Shown: positions 21,720 through 29,633 of the stretch, one piece after another
Layout: every line of letters begins with the position of its first letter
Position numbering within the stretch: the stretch's first letter is position 1
Origin: Cohaesibacter gelatinilyticus
Lineage (GTDB): Bacteria; Pseudomonadota; Alphaproteobacteria; Rhizobiales; Cohaesibacteraceae
Assembly: GCF_900215605.1 (NCBI RefSeq)
Contig: NZ_OBEL01000011.1
Coordinates: forward strand, 1 to 41,685
Length of the DNA: 41,685 nt
Direction: 5' to 3'
The notes under the pieces: generated by a model
The model's input: the letters and a program-made list of their open reading frames with translations, nothing else
The model's database searches: none
Told to the model about the DNA's origin: nothing
Translations under genes and position numbers: made by a program

Positions 21720-22570
21720 GCCTTAGAACTCTACCAGAGGCGAAGACGTTTCAGCGACCCCAGAATTTCCAATGGGACGCGCCATCAGATGTGCTTGCCA
21801 AATGGGCAGGAACCCCGCTCGCAAAAGCATCTGGCGATAACTCAACAATCAGCATGTTTGATGTGATTGGGGATGATCCTTGGAGTGGTGGGGGCGTCAC
21901 TGCCAAACGGATCAGCGCGGCGCTTCGGTCTATTGGTGAGAAGGATGTAACCGTTCAGATCAATAGCCCAGGTGGCGATATGTTTGAAGGCATTGCCATT
22001 TACAACATGTTGCGCAAGCATCCGGCCAAGGTAACGGTCGAGGTCTTGGGTTGGGCGGCGTCCGCTGCGTCCATCATTGCGATGGCGGGTGATGAGATCA
22101 AGATGGGCCTTGGCTCATTCATGATGGTTCATAATGCTTGGGGTGTTGTGATTGGCAATCGGCACGATCTGCAAGACGCTTCCGAATTGTTCGAAGGCTT
22201 TGATAACGCGATTGTTGACATTTACGAAGCCAGAACCAGTGCAAAGCGTGACGAAATTGTCAAGCTGATGGACGCAGAGACCTTTATGGGGCCTAGCGCG
22301 GCGCTTGAAAATGGTTTTGCTGATGCAATTGATGATGAGCTTTCCATTGATGAAGGCGAAGCAAAGAATATGGACCGCAGCCTTATGGCTCGCAGGCAGA
22401 CAGAGGCCGCTCTTGCAAGGGCAGGCTATTCCAGAAATGACAGATCAGAATTGCTCAATGAAATGGGCATCGATAAAGCGACCCCGCGTGATGCAAGTCG
22501 CAAACCAGCCGAGCGCGATGCAGGCATGAACGCTTCTATTCGGAAGCTCATAGAAACAATGAAATCTTGA
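21716..22570 (+). CDS. ClpP-like head maturation protease (S14)
   Basis: 284 aa. INSPGGDMFEGIAIYNML, then GWAASAASIIAMAGDEI with catalytic S116, and MMVHNAW with H139, are the ClpP-type elements. Sits between portal and capsid as usual in HK97-like heads and should cleave the capsid N-terminal scaffold. The C-terminal 60 residues are charged, as in fusion protease-scaffolds. Confidence 0.93.
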   Translation: MSLRTLPEAKTFQRPQNFQWDAPSDVLAKWAGTPLAKASGDNSTISMFDVIGDDPWSGGGVTAKRISAALRSIGEKDVTVQINSPGGDMFEGIAIYNMLRKHPAKVTVEVLGWAASAASIIAMAGDEIKMGLGSFMMVHNAWGVVIGNRHDLQDASELFEGFDNAIVDIYEARTSAKRDEIVKLMDAETFMGPSAALENGFADAIDDELSIDEGEAKNMDRSLMARRQTEAALARAGYSRNDRSELLNEMGIDKATPRDASRKPAERDAGMNASIRKLIETMKS

Positions 22571-22579
22571 GGTGAGACC

Positions 22580-23842
22580 ATGACTATGGCTCTTAATCAC
22601 CGCGCGCGCGGCATCACTGGTGTGCGTGCTGATGCGGGTAATGCGGCTGAAATTATTGCCGAGTTGCAAAAAACCTTTCAGGCGTTCAAGGACGAACACG
22701 CAGCCGAACTGAAAGGCATCAAGAACAAGTTTGCTGATGTGGTTCAGACTGAAAAGGTCGAGCGCATCAACAACGAAATTACCGAGCTGACCAAAGCAAT
22801 GGAAGAGACCAACAAGGTCTTGGCCGCGCTTCAGCTTGGTGGCACTGGCTCTCCTGAAGACCCTGCCAAGGCCGAACACGCAAAGGCTTTTGATACGTTT
22901 TTCCGCAAAGGCGCCGAAAACGGTTTGCGGGATCTGGAAGTCAAGGCCAGCTTGACCACGCAGTCAGACCCGGACGGTGGCTATCTGGTTCCGGAAGAAA
23001 TGTCTTCGACCATTGACCGTGTTGTTGGTACTGTTTCCGCAATGCGTTCGCTTGCTACTGTCCTGCCAATTGGAACAAGCACCTATAAGAAGCTTGTCAA
23101 TATGGGTGGTGCCGGTTCTGGTTGGGTCGGTGAGACTTCGGCTCGTCCTGAAACTGATACTCCAACCTTGCGCGAGCTGGTTTTCAATACCATGGAAGTC
23201 TATGCCAACCCGGCAGCAACGCAGACTTCTCTTGATGACGCGCAGATGGATATCGCTACTTGGTTGGGGAATGAAGTTTCCATTGAATTCGCCGAGCAGG
23301 AAGGTGATGCATTCATCAATGGTAACGGCGTCAACAAGCCGCGCGGTGTACTGCAATATGACAATGTTGCAAATGCTTCCTACGCTTGGGGCAAGCTTGG
23401 CGTCATCAACACTGGCGCTGCTGCTGCCTTTGCTGCGAGCGATCCGGGTGATGCGTTCATTGATCTGTATTATGCACTGAAATCCCAGTATCGTCAGGGT
23501 GCCACCTGGCTGACTTCCGATGCTGTGATGGGCAAAATCCGAAAGTTCAAGGATGGTGACGGCAATTACCTTTGGGCACCGCCAACCGCTGCGGGTGAAG
23601 TTCCGACGATTCTGGGTAAGCCTGTCTCAACTGATGACAACATGCCTGCTCTTGCTGCCAATGCCCTGCCTGTTGCCTTTGGTAACTTCTCGCGCGGGTA
23701 TCTGGTCATTGATCGTGCTGGCATTCGCGTCTTGCGCGATCCGTTCAGCAACAAGCCTTATGTGCATTTCTATACCACAAAGCGCGTTGGCGGTGGCGTT
23801 CAGAACTTCGAAGCCATCAAGCTGATGAAGTGCGCGGCCTAA
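22580..23842 (+). CDS. HK97-family major capsid protein
   Basis: 420 aa. Residues about 15-90 form the coiled-coil delta domain that scaffolds assembly; the mature part begins near QSDPDGGYLVPEEMSSTIDR. Later blocks (GVLQYDNVANASYAWG, GKPVSTDDNMPALAANALPVAFGNF, YLVIDRAGIRVLRD) are typical HK97 capsid. Processing near residue 110-118 is inferred. Confidence 0.96.
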   Translation: MTMALNHRARGITGVRADAGNAAEIIAELQKTFQAFKDEHAAELKGIKNKFADVVQTEKVERINNEITELTKAMEETNKVLAALQLGGTGSPEDPAKAEHAKAFDTFFRKGAENGLRDLEVKASLTTQSDPDGGYLVPEEMSSTIDRVVGTVSAMRSLATVLPIGTSTYKKLVNMGGAGSGWVGETSARPETDTPTLRELVFNTMEVYANPAATQTSLDDAQMDIATWLGNEVSIEFAEQEGDAFINGNGVNKPRGVLQYDNVANASYAWGKLGVINTGAAAAFAASDPGDAFIDLYYALKSQYRQGATWLTSDAVMGKIRKFKDGDGNYLWAPPTAAGEVPTILGKPVSTDDNMPALAANALPVAFGNFSRGYLVIDRAGIRVLRDPFSNKPYVHFYTTKRVGGGVQNFEAIKLMKCAA

Positions 23843-23856
23843 TCAACTGACAATAT

Positions 23857-23876
23857 GGGCGGCAATGTCGCCCTTT
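23857..23876 (+). other. Hairpin after the capsid gene
   Basis: GGGCG (23857-23861) and CGCCC (23869-23873) with a 7-nt loop, followed by TTTCT. A weak terminator or mRNA 3' stabiliser that would raise capsid mRNA level. Confidence 0.5.
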
Positions 23877-23894
23877 CTCCATGGAGATTGAACG

Positions 23895-24332
23895 ATGAAA
23901 GACATTCATTCCGATATGACGGTTGTCAGTGCCATTGGTGCGGCGGCGCTCAATGCGGACAACACCCCGGCTGCTATTGATCTGCAAGGTTACAATGCGG
24001 CTGAAATCATCCTGGCGGTTGGCATTGGCGGGATCACGTTTTCAGGGACGAACAAGATCGAGTTTGTGCTGACCCATTCCGACGATGACAGCACTTACAC
24101 CAATGTCAAGGACGCTGACATGCTTGGCGTGACCAGCATTACGGATGGCAAGATCAAGTCCCTGACCGCCGCTCATGCCGCTGCTGCAAATTACCGTTTT
24201 GGTTATCGTGGCGGGAAGCGCTATCTCAAGCTGCTGGCTGACTTCTCTGGTACTCATGGCACCGCCACTCCAATGGCGGCGATGGTTATCAAGGGCTATG
24301 GCTATAACCAGCCAGAAGACAACCAGGCATAA
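23895..24332 (+). CDS. Conserved head-associated protein
   Basis: 145 aa beta-rich protein. MKDIHSDMTVVSAIGAAALN, AAIDLQGYNAAEIILAVG and NYRFGYRGGKRYLKLLADF resemble small proteins that follow capsid genes in many HK97-like phages. Probably a minor head or decoration protein; exact role unknown. GGAGATTG precedes the ATG. Confidence 0.65.
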   Translation: MKDIHSDMTVVSAIGAAALNADNTPAAIDLQGYNAAEIILAVGIGGITFSGTNKIEFVLTHSDDDSTYTNVKDADMLGVTSITDGKIKSLTAAHAAAANYRFGYRGGKRYLKLLADFSGTHGTATPMAAMVIKGYGYNQPEDNQA

Positions 24333-24370
24333 ACAGGGCTGGCGGCGCTGCCGCCTCCCACTATGGGGAC

Positions 24371-24547
24371 ATGATCATGAAAGTGATTGTTACAAAACCG
24401 TTTCCCGGTGTTCGTGATGGTGAGACAAAAGTCACACAATTTGCTGTTGGCGACGAGTTGACCGGTGAGCTGGCCTCCGTTGCCTTGGCTGAAAAATGGG
24501 CAATAGAAGAGAAAAAGCCTCGCAGTCAGGCGAAAAAAGGCAAATAG
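24371..24547 (+). CDS. Small head-region protein, 58 aa
   Basis: MIMKVIVTKPFPGVRDGETK, then FAVGDELTGELASVALAEKW and a basic tail. GGGGAC precedes the ATG. It lies in the slot where HK97-like phages encode small head-tail accessory proteins and ends 3 bases before the connector gene. A GGCGG/CCGCC hairpin (24341-24355) lies just upstream. Confidence 0.7.
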   Translation: MIMKVIVTKPFPGVRDGETKVTQFAVGDELTGELASVALAEKWAIEEKKPRSQAKKGK

Positions 24548-24550
24548 CCA

Positions 24551-25135
24551 ATGTTCAAACCTCAATTAGTTGTCGCGCCGGTTGCCGGGCTTGTCACCAT
24601 GGATGAGGTGAAGGCACAAGGATATATCGAGCATACAGACAGTGATGATCTGATCACGCGATTGATTGGGGCTGCTACGTCATTTCTCGATGGATATTCC
24701 GGGCAGTTGGGCCGTTGCCTGATCAGCCAGACTTGGAAAGTCGAGGCGCATGACTGGTGTAGAAAGATCCGCCTTCCATTCCCGGATGTTCAATTAGCAA
24801 CGGTCAAATATCTGGATGAAAATGGCGACACACAAAGCGTTTCAGCCTCTTATGTAGAAATTACCAAAGAACATACGGGTGATATAGTCCATTTGTTGGA
24901 CAGCTTTTCTTTCCCGGCCTTGAAGGATAACGCAATTGCGCGGGTGTGGGTGGAATTTGTTGCCGGGTACGGCGACGCTGCCAGCGATGTGCCGCAAGCG
25001 ATCCGTCACGCTGCCCTGTTACTGATTGCGCATTGGTACGAAAACCGCGAAGCGACAATGGTGGGCATAAGCTCACAGCATACGAAACTGGCTTTTGACA
25101 GCCTTGTTCAACCTTTCAGACAAGTAGGACTCTAA
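24551..25135 (+). CDS. Head-tail connector (gp6-like)
   Basis: 194 aa. VTMDEVKAQGYIEHTDSDDLITRLIGAATSFLDGYSG is the start of the phage gp6-like/phiE125 gp8 connector family; AIRHAALLLIAHWYENREA is its conserved helix. Forms the ring below the portal. Confidence 0.88.
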   Translation: MFKPQLVVAPVAGLVTMDEVKAQGYIEHTDSDDLITRLIGAATSFLDGYSGQLGRCLISQTWKVEAHDWCRKIRLPFPDVQLATVKYLDENGDTQSVSASYVEITKEHTGDIVHLLDSFSFPALKDNAIARVWVEFVAGYGDAASDVPQAIRHAALLLIAHWYENREATMVGISSQHTKLAFDSLVQPFRQVGL

Positions 25136-25139
25136 TCTT

Positions 25140-25547
25140 ATGGCAGATCTAACAATTACGGCTGCAAGTGTGGTCAAAGGCGCAAATGCTGTACTTGAAG
25201 CAGGTACCGCAGGGGCAGCCATCACGGCGGGACAGGTTGTCTATCGTGACAGCAGCTATAAATATCAGCTTTGTGACGCAGACAGCGCAACAGCAGATGC
25301 CAAGAAAATCCGTGGTGTTGCGCTGAATGGTGCGTCGGACGGCCAGCCTTTGACGATCCTGAAATCAGGCAAGGTCACCATCGGCGCAACTTTGGTAGCA
25401 GGTACGACTTATGTCCTGTCCGATACAGCTGGCGGCATTGCCCCTCAAGCGGATCTTGGCTCTGGTGATGACGTGGCAATCCTTGGTGCTGCCACATCAA
25501 CCAGTGAAATCAACGTCGCGATCAACAATACAGGTGTTACCCTGTAG
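25140..25547 (+). CDS. Putative capsid decoration or cement protein
   Basis: 135 aa, alanine/glycine/threonine-rich beta protein: ITAASVVKGANAVLEAGTAG, VRGVALNG-like KIRGVALNGASDGQPLTIL and GATLVAGTTYVLSDTAGGIAP. The pattern is common in phage structural proteins annotated as capsid cement or decoration. Its position is odd (after the gp6-like connector) and its 3' end overlaps the reverse Rha gene by 11 bases. Confidence 0.6.
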   Translation: MADLTITAASVVKGANAVLEAGTAGAAITAGQVVYRDSSYKYQLCDADSATADAKKIRGVALNGASDGQPLTILKSGKVTIGATLVAGTTYVLSDTAGGIAPQADLGSGDDVAILGAATSTSEINVAINNTGVTL

Positions 25548-26157
25548 CGGGTAGTTTCAAGCTCATTCCCTTGGCTGGGGCTTCTTTTATATTGCTGCGA
25601 TAGAGGCAGCTTAGTGTAATGGGGGTGTCCAAGTGATGCTTGAACCGGGTGAGGCAAGCTTGAGCCAGTTGGAGGCCTTTATCATTGTCATGGCGACGGG
25701 CTGCATCGGTTAGATAGCTCTGCATGGTCAATAACAGGTCTTCTTGCGGAATGCTGGCCGCGAACTCTTCCGGGCTTAGGGTTTGGCGCTTTGTTGGTGG
25801 TCTGCGGTTGTGAGCGCGTACAGGAACGGTTTTGCCATTCATGACCTGATCGAAGACCTCGACCATCTGGATTGTCACTTCGGTTGCGTTTGGTGTTTCA
25901 CTCTTGGTGCAAAGGAACAGGGCCTGCTTTTCGGTTAGCCAATATTCCTTACTTGGCCTGCCTCCTTTGGAGGTTTTCGCCGCCGTGGCTAAAACTATTT
26001 TGCCTAGCTTTTCCAGTACTTTGGAATGGCGGGTAATGAGTTTTCGGATCTGGTAAGGAAACTGGAAGCCTAAGGCTTCAGCTAAGCGCAAATCGTGGAT
26101 GCGCGGCTCATGATTAATGGTGGTATTAATGTCAGTAATGCAAAGTAGAGCGGTCAT
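25537..26157 (-). CDS. Rha-type phage regulatory protein / antirepressor, reverse cargo gene
   Basis: 206 aa. IHDLRLAEALGFQFPYQIRKLITRH, then GRPSKEYWLTEKQALFLCTKSETPNATEVTIQMVEVF is the Rha/ant N-terminal DNA-binding region. The C-terminal module starts GKTVPVRAHNRRPP and continues FAASIPQEDLLLTMQSYLTDA, like the KilA-N protein at 14675. It is transcribed against the late operon, so it is most likely expressed from the prophage or early. AAAGAGG lies 7 bases before the ATG and is inside the C4-type pairing site. Confidence 0.82.
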   Translation of the reverse strand: MTALLCITDINTTINHEPRIHDLRLAEALGFQFPYQIRKLITRHSKVLEKLGKIVLATAAKTSKGGRPSKEYWLTEKQALFLCTKSETPNATEVTIQMVEVFDQVMNGKTVPVRAHNRRPPTKRQTLSPEEFAASIPQEDLLLTMQSYLTDAARRHDNDKGLQLAQACLTRFKHHLDTPITLSCLYRSNIKEAPAKGMSLKLPATG

Positions 26158-26159
26158 GA

Positions 26160-26404
26160 CAAGGCCTCTTTGTATCGGCGTTTCAGGGCCGCGAACGAAG
26201 AGACTTTCTAGGGTCTTTCCGAAGGCGGGAGGCTAGAAACCTGTACAAAGTCAGGCGCTACGCTTTCCCCTTGCGGGTATTTTATAACGCAGGCCCTCCC
26301 GCCCGAAAAAAGAGACAACCGGAACGAAGGCAGAATTTGGGCATAAAAATACCGCTGGCTTACGGGTGCGGTATCCGCTTTGTACTAGAGGTTTCTAGGC
26401 CTCG
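26160..26404 (-). ncRNA. C4-type antisense RNA controlling the Rha-type gene
   Basis: Reading the minus strand: target a CTAGAAACCT (26398-26389), target b GTACAAAG (26385-26378), hairpin ATACCGC/GCGGTAT (26374-26349 span) followed by TTTTTATG, outer stem GGCGGGAGG/CCTCCCGCC (26303-26295 with 26232-26224) enclosing b' CTTTGTAC (26250-26243) and a' AGGTTTCTAG (26242-26233), then CTAGAAA (26211-26205) and TACAAAGAGG (26174-26165), which holds the ribosome site. The order is identical to the C4 element at 14455-14670, but a'/b' sequences differ. Confidence 0.7.
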
Positions 26405-26410
26405 CTTGGG

Positions 26411-26439
26411 AGGATGCGCTTATCTGCAAAAATTGTCAA
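26411..26439 (-). promoter_or_regulatory. Candidate C4 promoter, Rha locus
   Basis: On the minus strand TTGACA (26439-26434), 17-bp spacer, CATCCT (26416-26411). TTGACAATT, TGCA and GCATC coincide in position with the promoter at 14420-14448, which supports both despite weak -10 boxes. Confidence 0.55.
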
Positions 26440-26509
26440 CCCATCAAAGTTTAGACTCGACTCTGGCGTGCGTTCCAGTACCTTGAAACCAAAATGTAAG
26501 GGACGCATC

Positions 26510-27040
26510 ATGGATTGGCTTGTTATTGCGGGGTTCGTTGGAATTTTGGCCTATATCATTTGGGATATTTGGCTGAAAAAGCCTAAATCCAAGACAGCCA
26601 ATAGGCAAAACCCTGCTTATGCCAAAAGCAAAGAGCAGTACTTTGCTGAGAACTACAATGATGATCCTGTCGAGTACGTTCCGCAAAATCCAACTTTCCC
26701 GGATGGGGAATGGGCGTATATCGATAATTTTGCCATCGCCGGGACTAGCTTTAACTATGATAATGCCCTGCTCTTCATTGAAGAGGCTGATGACATTGAC
26801 AATACGTGCGGCCTTGTCCTCACATACGAGCCTCGGAACAAATACGACAAAAATGCTATTCGTGTTGAAGGTTGGATAAACAGAAAGGAAAATAGCAGGC
26901 AGATCGGTTTTATCCCGAAGGAAATAGCTCGCGATATTGCTACAGCATATGGCAGGCCAAAACTCGCCGCTAAATTTACACGCGGGTATTCTGGGCGCAG
27001 TGTGACAATCTACATTAGTTTGTACCAGGCATGTCAGTGA
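26510..27040 (+). CDS. Membrane-anchored HIRAN domain protein (cargo)
   Basis: 176 aa. An N-terminal TM helix (about 4-21), a linker rich in Lys, Asn and Tyr (22-65), then a HIRAN domain (about 72-165): FAIAGTSFNYDNALLF, GLVLTYEPRNKYDKNAIRVEG and RQIGFIPKEIARDIA. HIRAN domains (as in HLTF/Rad5) bind DNA 3' ends or damaged DNA. A membrane tether is unusual for a DNA binder. GGGA precedes ATG 26510. First of three rightward cargo genes. Confidence 0.82.
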   Translation: MDWLVIAGFVGILAYIIWDIWLKKPKSKTANRQNPAYAKSKEQYFAENYNDDPVEYVPQNPTFPDGEWAYIDNFAIAGTSFNYDNALLFIEEADDIDNTCGLVLTYEPRNKYDKNAIRVEGWINRKENSRQIGFIPKEIARDIATAYGRPKLAAKFTRGYSGRSVTIYISLYQACQ

Positions 27041-27059
27041 ACTACTTAGGGGGGTGACT

Positions 27060-27560
27060 ATGAGAGCTTTAGCAATAATCATTGCCATATTTTTAGCGGG
27101 CAATGCCTTGGCCTCTGATCAACAAGGTCATTGGAAGGCAATTTCTAAAAGATCAAAAATCAGTGGTAAGCCTTTTGAAGTTATCTATGTCGAAGCGAAC
27201 GATGGAGCAAACTGCTCTGCCATCGGCTCGCAGCCTGCTTATTTTGCTTTTAAGTGTGATGAAGGCACCCCGCTTGTTGCGCTCCATACTAACTGCGTAA
27301 TGAATGATGAAGACTATAATGAGATCCAATACCGATTTGATGAAGATGAAGTAAGAGCAAAATATGTCCACCGCCTCCCTGATATGATGGGCCAATACAT
27401 AAGAATGAATAGTGCGATAGAGTTTGCGAAAGAGGCGCTTGGGAAGAAGGAGCTTGTAATTCGAGCCAGCGACCACCGAGGCGCATTTATGGAAATGGAT
27501 TTCAACATCACTGGCATTGAGGAGGCTATCGAGCCTGTGCGGAAAGCATGCAACTGGTAG
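27060..27560 (+). CDS. Secreted VasI-like protein (cargo)
   Basis: 166 aa with signal peptide MRALAIIIAIFLAGNALA (cleavage after ALA). Four cysteines and a pattern of C...KCDEGTPLVALHTNC, IQYRFDEDE, and a C-terminal ITGIEEAIEPVRKACNW resemble the VasI (type VI secretion-associated) fold. A periplasmic role is expected. AGGGGGG lies before ATG 27060; GTG 27054 is an alternative. The name is by pattern, not by search. Confidence 0.6.
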   Translation: MRALAIIIAIFLAGNALASDQQGHWKAISKRSKISGKPFEVIYVEANDGANCSAIGSQPAYFAFKCDEGTPLVALHTNCVMNDEDYNEIQYRFDEDEVRAKYVHRLPDMMGQYIRMNSAIEFAKEALGKKELVIRASDHRGAFMEMDFNITGIEEAIEPVRKACNW

Positions 27561-27958
27561 CTATATTCTTTCTTGGTCTGTTTTGGTGCACTCAAACTAT
27601 TGCAATGCCTCACATGGAGAAGTGCCCGGCAAGAGGTAAGCGGATCACGTGTGTTATTGATGGTGATAGCTTTTGGCTGAATGGCAAGAAATACCGCCCA
27701 ATTGCTTATGACACGCCTGAACCACGAACAGGAGTTTGCGGTGAAGCGTTTGAAAAACAGTTGGCAGCAAAGGCCACAGCCCGTTTTATTCATCTTCTCA
27801 ACTCAAATGATTGGGAAATTATCAGAACAGGTCGTAAAGATCGAAATGGGCGTCACTTGGTTCATGTTCGTATCAATGGGCGTGACATTGGAGATATCTT
27901 GATCTCAGAGGGCCTTGCGCGGCGGTGGCCCAATGGGCATGAATGGTGGTGCGATTAA
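27548..27958 (+). CDS. Secreted staphylococcal-nuclease-like (SNase) protein (cargo)
   Basis: 136 aa with an N-terminal signal peptide (about 1-19). Thermonuclease fold with R50, D55, T56 and E58 (YRPIAYDTPE), at the same spacing as R35/D40/T41/E43 of SNase, and R102 (DRNGRHLVHV) matching R87. All catalytic residues are therefore present. It should cut DNA/RNA with Ca2+ in the periplasm or outside. Start overlaps the previous gene by 13 bases. Confidence 0.88.
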   Translation: MQLVAIFFLGLFWCTQTIAMPHMEKCPARGKRITCVIDGDSFWLNGKKYRPIAYDTPEPRTGVCGEAFEKQLAAKATARFIHLLNSNDWEIIRTGRKDRNGRHLVHVRINGRDIGDILISEGLARRWPNGHEWWCD

Positions 27959-27984
27959 AGCGCCAAAACAATCGAATAAATTTC

Positions 27985-28013
27985 AAAGGTCTCTCTGCCG
28001 AGGGGCCTTTTTC
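27985..28013 (+). terminator. Terminator closing the cargo cassette
   Basis: AAAGGTCTCT (27985-27994) pairs with AGGGGCCTTT (28001-28010) with two G-U pairs across CTGCCG, ending in TTTTTCT. It lies 27 bases after the SNase stop and just before the head-closure start, so late transcripts must read through it. Confidence 0.75.
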
Positions 28014-28014
28014 T

Positions 28015-28362
28015 ATGGGGTATCCAATGCGAGCCGGATCTATGCGCGACAAGGTTTCTTTTCAGCGCAAAACCAAAGTGTCAGACGGTGGCGGCGGTCA
28101 TGAAATCACATGGGTTGTCATTGCTAAAGTGTCTGGCCGCTTGTCGCTTGAGAAGGGCGGCGAGCGCGTACAGGCAGGCCGTATTGAAGCTCCGGTATCA
28201 GGTGTGCTGGTCGTGCGTTATTCGTCTGATATCGCGGGCCTGACCAGTGAAGACAAGGCTGTGATTGATGACATTGACTACAATATCAAAGGGCAACCCG
28301 TAAACCGCGACCGTCGCAAGCGTGAGCTGGAAATGACGGTTGAACGGGGTGTAGCGGTTTAA
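28015..28362 (+). CDS. Head closure / head-tail adaptor protein
   Basis: 115 aa. MRAGSMRDKVSFQRKTKVSDGGGGHEITW is the start of the SPP1 gp16/HK97 gp7-type family (PF05521), ending in YNIKGQPVNRDRRKRELEMTVE. Start at 28015 or 28027. This gene belongs directly after the gp6-like connector, showing that the cargo was inserted between them. Confidence 0.87.
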   Translation: MGYPMRAGSMRDKVSFQRKTKVSDGGGGHEITWVVIAKVSGRLSLEKGGERVQAGRIEAPVSGVLVVRYSSDIAGLTSEDKAVIDDIDYNIKGQPVNRDRRKRELEMTVERGVAV

Positions 28363-28802
28363 TGGCAGATGGCGCTTCTTTAAATGTTTCAAAGGCTCGA
28401 AAGAAAATATCAGGCTTAAGGAACCTATCCACTTCACTAGATGCAAAGCTCGACGCCGCGTCTCAAAAGAATTCAGAGGAATTTGTTGAGACAGCAAGGC
28501 GCTACACACCAAGAGATACCGGTAATCTTGCTCAATCCTTGGTGGCTTTGAAGGACCCAAAAGATAGCATTTGGGGGATCTATGGGGACTTTTATTGGTT
28601 TTTCGTTGAAAACGGTACAGCTCCAGGCGTCAGAGGCCAGAAAACACGGAACGCTAAAGGTAATTCCAGAACTGCACGGCGAACCCATCCCGGCAGCAGA
28701 CCGAGGCCGTTTATTTTCACAACATACAGAATTTTGAAAGAGCGGTTTCACGGGCGCTATCGCCGTGCGATCAACAAGGCAATTAAAGAGGTAATAGGCT
28801 GA
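28362..28802 (+). CDS. HK97 gp10-like neck/tail completion protein
   Basis: 146 aa. ARRYTPRDTGNLAQSLVAL, then YWFFVENGTAPG and HPGSRPRPFIFTTYR are the HK97-gp10 signatures. Overlaps its neighbours by one base. Confidence 0.88.
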   Translation: MADGASLNVSKARKKISGLRNLSTSLDAKLDAASQKNSEEFVETARRYTPRDTGNLAQSLVALKDPKDSIWGIYGDFYWFFVENGTAPGVRGQKTRNAKGNSRTARRTHPGSRPRPFIFTTYRILKERFHGRYRRAINKAIKEVIG

Positions 28803-29206
28803 TGCCTTCATACGTTTGGAACTTGCAGAAGGCCATATATGACGCGATTGTCACGGCTGCTGCACCAGAGATTGAAGGGGGTAGGGTTACAGACGAATGG
28901 CACGAATCCCCAGAACAATCGTTCTTCCCTTACGTTTTCTTCCAGCCTGAAAATTCCCTACCCAATAATGCTAGTTGTCATCAAGGGTCTACCCGATATT
29001 GGGGCATCCATATCTATTCGCGGTCATCCTCAAATTCAGAGTTGAGTTCTATATCTGGCAGGATTTGGGAAGCATTTGATGGCGTCAAACTGTCCGTTTC
29101 AGGGCTGGGTACGGCATATGCAACCATTCAAAGCGATACGGACGTAAGCCTAGCGAAAACACGCGGCACAAAAATTGTAATTCAAATCGAATGCAGAGAG
29201 GTCTAA
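28802..29206 (+). CDS. Tail terminator protein (DUF3168)
   Basis: 134 aa. An N-terminal NLQKAIYDAIVTAAA helix, then FFPYVFFQPENS and IHIYSRSSSNSELSSISGRIWEAFDG fit DUF3168, the tail terminator that caps the tail tube. Confidence 0.85.
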   Translation: MPSYVWNLQKAIYDAIVTAAAPEIEGGRVTDEWHESPEQSFFPYVFFQPENSLPNNASCHQGSTRYWGIHIYSRSSSNSELSSISGRIWEAFDGVKLSVSGLGTAYATIQSDTDVSLAKTRGTKIVIQIECREV

Positions 29207-29207
29207 A

Positions 29208-29633
29208 ATGGTTAACACCCCAGGCAAAGAGCTGACCATCAAGGTTGGAGATGGCGCAGACCCAGAGGTCTTTTCTCTTATTTGTGATGTGAAGGATAAA
29301 ACCCTCACCATCAACAACAACCAAATTGACACAACAACACCAAGCTGCACCGACCCGACCGGAAAGCTGATCAGTTCAAGCGAATATGGTGTTCAAACCC
29401 TATCCCTGTCTGGCTCCGGGTTAGCGAACGATGGTGCAGTTTTTCAAAGGTTTCATGACGCTTGTTTGAATCAAACAAAGCCGAATATTGAAGTCAATGT
29501 ACCCAATGTGAAGAAATACACCGGGGCTGCATTCATTGAAAGTCTGGATATTCAAGGGACCTTTGACGATATGGTCACTTTTGATTTTTCCTTGTCGATG
29601 ACAGGGACAATCACCGTAGGGGATGCTGATTGA
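29208..29633 (+). CDS. Major tail tube protein
   Basis: 141 aa. ELTIKVGDGADPEVFSLICD, TTTPSCTDPTGKLISSSEYG and AAFIESLDIQGTFDDMVTFDFSLSMTG form the immunoglobulin-like tube fold of TP901-1/phi13-type tail proteins. Follows the tail terminator by one base. Confidence 0.86.
   Translation: MVNTPGKELTIKVGDGADPEVFSLICDVKDKTLTINNNQIDTTTPSCTDPTGKLISSSEYGVQTLSLSGSGLANDGAVFQRFHDACLNQTKPNIEVNVPNVKKYTGAAFIESLDIQGTFDDMVTFDFSLSMTGTITVGDAD

Noticed and set aside
24341-24355. GGCGG/CCGCC hairpin as terminator
   Set aside because: Short stem with no T tract; likely only part of the intergenic leader of the 58-aa gene.
23977-24417. ORFs in other frames within the capsid and head genes
   Set aside because: They are shadows of well-supported structural genes with no own start signals.
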